Source: Modestobacter marinus
GTDB taxonomy: Bacteria > Actinomycetota > Actinomycetes > Mycobacteriales > Geodermatophilaceae
Direction of reading: 5' to 3'
Assembly (NCBI RefSeq): GCF_019799945.1
Contig: NZ_JABGCH010000015.1
Coordinates: 1 to 64,000, forward strand
Length of the DNA stretch: 64,000 nucleotides
Part shown: in pieces, positions 62,546 to 64,000 of the stretch
How positions within the stretch are numbered: the stretch's first letter is position 1
How the letters are laid out: each line of letters begins with the position of its first letter
Translations under genes and position numbers: made by a program
Notes under the pieces: model-generated
Seen by the model: only the letters and a program-made list of their open reading frames with translations
Database searches by the model: none
Told to the model about the DNA's origin: nothing

Positions 62546-64000
62546 TCACGGAGCCTCGTTGGGATACCCCTCCTCGGCCATCCGCTTGACGTAGGCGGGG
62601 TCGAGCGGCCCCTCGCCGACGGCGGCGTCGACCTCGACGGCTGTGGCGGCGCCGTGCTCGTGCATCCACTTGTCCGCGCGGGACTCCGCGCCGACTCCCT
62701 CTTCGGTCAGGTGGGCGTCACCGATCGCCTTCCGCTGTGCGAAGTAGGCGACGAGCACGAGAGCCCAGGCCAGCAGGCTCAGCAGGAGCTGCGACCGGGT
62801 CCCCTCGCGGACGAACATCTGCACGAGGACACCGACGATGGCGAGGGCCGTGAGGATCGTCAGCACGGGGTAGAACCACATCTTCACCTTGAGCCGCTCC
62901 GGCGGGATCGTCGGCCGCATCCGAAGCTGCGACAGACAGATCAGCAGGTAGACGAAGAGGATGATCGCGCCGGAGGAGTTCAGCAGGAAGAGGAAGACCT
63001 GGTCCGGGGATATGTAGGCGGCGATCACGCAGAGGAAGCCGATCACGCTGGACGCCAGGATCGCCCACATGGGGACGCCACGCTTGCTGATGGACAGCAT
63101 CCGGGCGGGCGCTTCCCGCCGGGCGGCCAGCACGAACAGCATGCGGGACGCCGTGTAGAGGCCGGAGTTCAGGCAGGACAGCACCGCGGTCAGCACGACG
63201 AAGTTCATGATGTCGGCGGCTGCGGGGATGCCCATCTCCTCCATCGCCGCCACGTAGGGCGACCCACCGAGCTCGGTGGAGTTCCAGGGCAGGATCGTGG
63301 CCAGCAGGAAGATGGATCCGACGAAGAAGATCGAGATCCGGAAGACCACGGAGTTCGTCGCCTTGACGATCCCCCGCTCGGGCTCCGCCGATTCAGCCGC
63401 GGCGATGGTGGCGATCTCCGCCCCGACCATCGAGAAGATCACGATGACGATGCCCGAGAAGAGCGCCCCGACCCCGTTGGGGAACAGGCCACCGTGCTCG
63501 GTGAGGTTCGAGAAGTCGAGGTCCCGGCCCGGCCACAGCCCCAGTACGAAGAACGCACCGAGCGCGATGAAGACCATGATGGTCACGACCTTGACCCCGG
63601 CGAACCAGTACTCGAACTCACCGTAGGAGGACACCGAGAACAGGTTCGTTGCGGTCATCAGCACCATGAGGACCAAAGCCATGATCCACAACGGGATGTC
63701 GGGGAGCCAGCGTTGCAGGATTCCCGCCCCTGCCACGGCCTCGAAGCCGACGACGATGACCCAGAAGTACCAGTACAACCAGCCGACGCTGAATCCCGCC
63801 CAGCCGCCGAGCGACTGTCGGGCATAGTCCGCGAACGACCCGGTCGACGGGTTGGCGACCGCCATCTCCCCGAGCATCCGCATGACCATGACGATGAGGA
63901 CGCCGGTGATGGCGTACGTCAGGAACGCCGCCGGACCCACTTCGCCGATGATCGCGGCCGAGCCGACGAACAGACCGGCGCCGATCACACCCCCGATCGC
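62546..64000 (-). CDS. APC-family amino-acid permease, N-terminus outside window
   Basis: The reading frame is open to the right edge; about 485 residues are visible starting inside the first helix at AIGGVIGAGLFVGSAAIIGEV, the substrate-binding GxxxGxGxF motif of APC transporters. Eleven to twelve helices, central MVGAEIATIAAAESAEPERG typical of the AAT subgroup (GABA, aromatic or asparagine permeases), and a hydrophilic C-terminal tail of about 60 residues ending EEGYPNEAP. By context it may import the omega-amino acid used by the nearby aminotransferase. The start lies just beyond position 64000. Confidence 0.85.
   Translation of the reverse strand, partial: AIGGVIGAGLFVGSAAIIGEVGPAAFLTYAITGVLIVMVMRMLGEMAVANPSTGSFADYARQSLGGWAGFSVGWLYWYFWVIVVGFEAVAGAGILQRWLPDIPLWIMALVLMVLMTATNLFSVSSYGEFEYWFAGVKVVTIMVFIALGAFFVLGLWPGRDLDFSNLTEHGGLFPNGVGALFSGIVIVIFSMVGAEIATIAAAESAEPERGIVKATNSVVFRISIFFVGSIFLLATILPWNSTELGGSPYVAAMEEMGIPAAADIMNFVVLTAVLSCLNSGLYTASRMLFVLAARREAPARMLSISKRGVPMWAILASSVIGFLCVIAAYISPDQVFLFLLNSSGAIILFVYLLICLSQLRMRPTIPPERLKVKMWFYPVLTILTALAIVGVLVQMFVREGTRSQLLLSLLAWALVLVAYFAQRKAIGDAHLTEEGVGAESRADKWMHEHGAATAVEVDAAVGEGPLDPAYVKRMAEEGYPNEAP

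Overview
The window is very GC-rich, densely coded DNA from an actinobacterium. It starts many genes with GTG, uses 4-nt ATGA/GTGA stop-start overlaps, and carries at least ten genes that look leaderless. A near-complete set of arabinogalactan wall genes (wbbL, manC, glf, glfT1, glfT2, wzm/wzt, a UbiA-type DPPR synthase, an Emb arabinosyltransferase, an LCP ligase) points to the Mycobacteriales/Pseudonocardiales/Geodermatophilales side of the phylum. The secreted FG-GAP-like repeat proteins and general gene style lean me towards Geodermatophilaceae, but that is an inference.

Left part (1-10,073): the start of a secreted repeat protein runs off the left edge. It is followed by a flippase plus GT2 pair, a DUF2304 plus GT2 pair, then wbbL-manC transcribed leftward and glf-glfT2 transcribed rightward, closed by a strong hairpin. 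10,246-15,512 holds mostly unrelated small units: two membrane proteins, a His-rich mini-protein, a GNAT, a metallophosphoesterase lipoprotein, a PLP dehydratase and a DinB/mycothiol-type protein. 15,542-18,047 is the coupled wzm-wzt-glfT1 galactan module. 18,170-26,071 carries a DUF6541 membrane protein, two overlapping peptidoglycan-active secreted proteins (SpoIID/LytB type and an amidase) that share FG-GAP-like C-terminal repeats, and an LCP ligase. 26,064-38,757 mixes a PAP2 phosphatase, a TIGR03089 protein, a CoA-transferase (scoAB) coupled to a DUF1028 gene, a second DUF6541 protein, DPPR synthase, the Emb protein and a second flippase plus glycosyltransferase pair. Together these cover galactan initiation and polymerisation, flipping, the arabinose donor, arabinan polymerisation and ligation to peptidoglycan.

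The most unusual locus is the leftward operon 51,162-41,545. A glycogen-synthase/GH57 fusion is followed by a canonical APH-fold kinase, an MsbA-like ABC exporter and three further APH-like proteins. Each of those three has lost the catalytic Asp and the metal-binding Asn of the HGDxxxxN loop but keeps the DxD metal site. Five of the six genes overlap or nearly touch. An OmpR-type two-component system is divergently transcribed from the same 450-bp intergenic region. I propose an alpha-glucan (or glucoside) synthesis, phosphorylation and export system that uses pseudokinases; its function is not established.

Right part (53,712-64,000): homogentisate dioxygenase, an inositol-dehydrogenase-like oxidoreductase, a methyltransferase, alanine dehydrogenase, an omega-aminotransferase and an amino-acid permease running off the right edge. 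Between these intact genes lies an accumulation of gene debris: remnants of a Gfo/Idh oxidoreductase, a GH127 arabinofuranosidase, a methyltransferase, an AcuI/YhdH reductase, an SDR, MmsA-type and PruA-type aldehyde dehydrogenases and a NylB-like serine hydrolase. No tRNA, rRNA, CRISPR array, insertion sequence or integrase was recognised.
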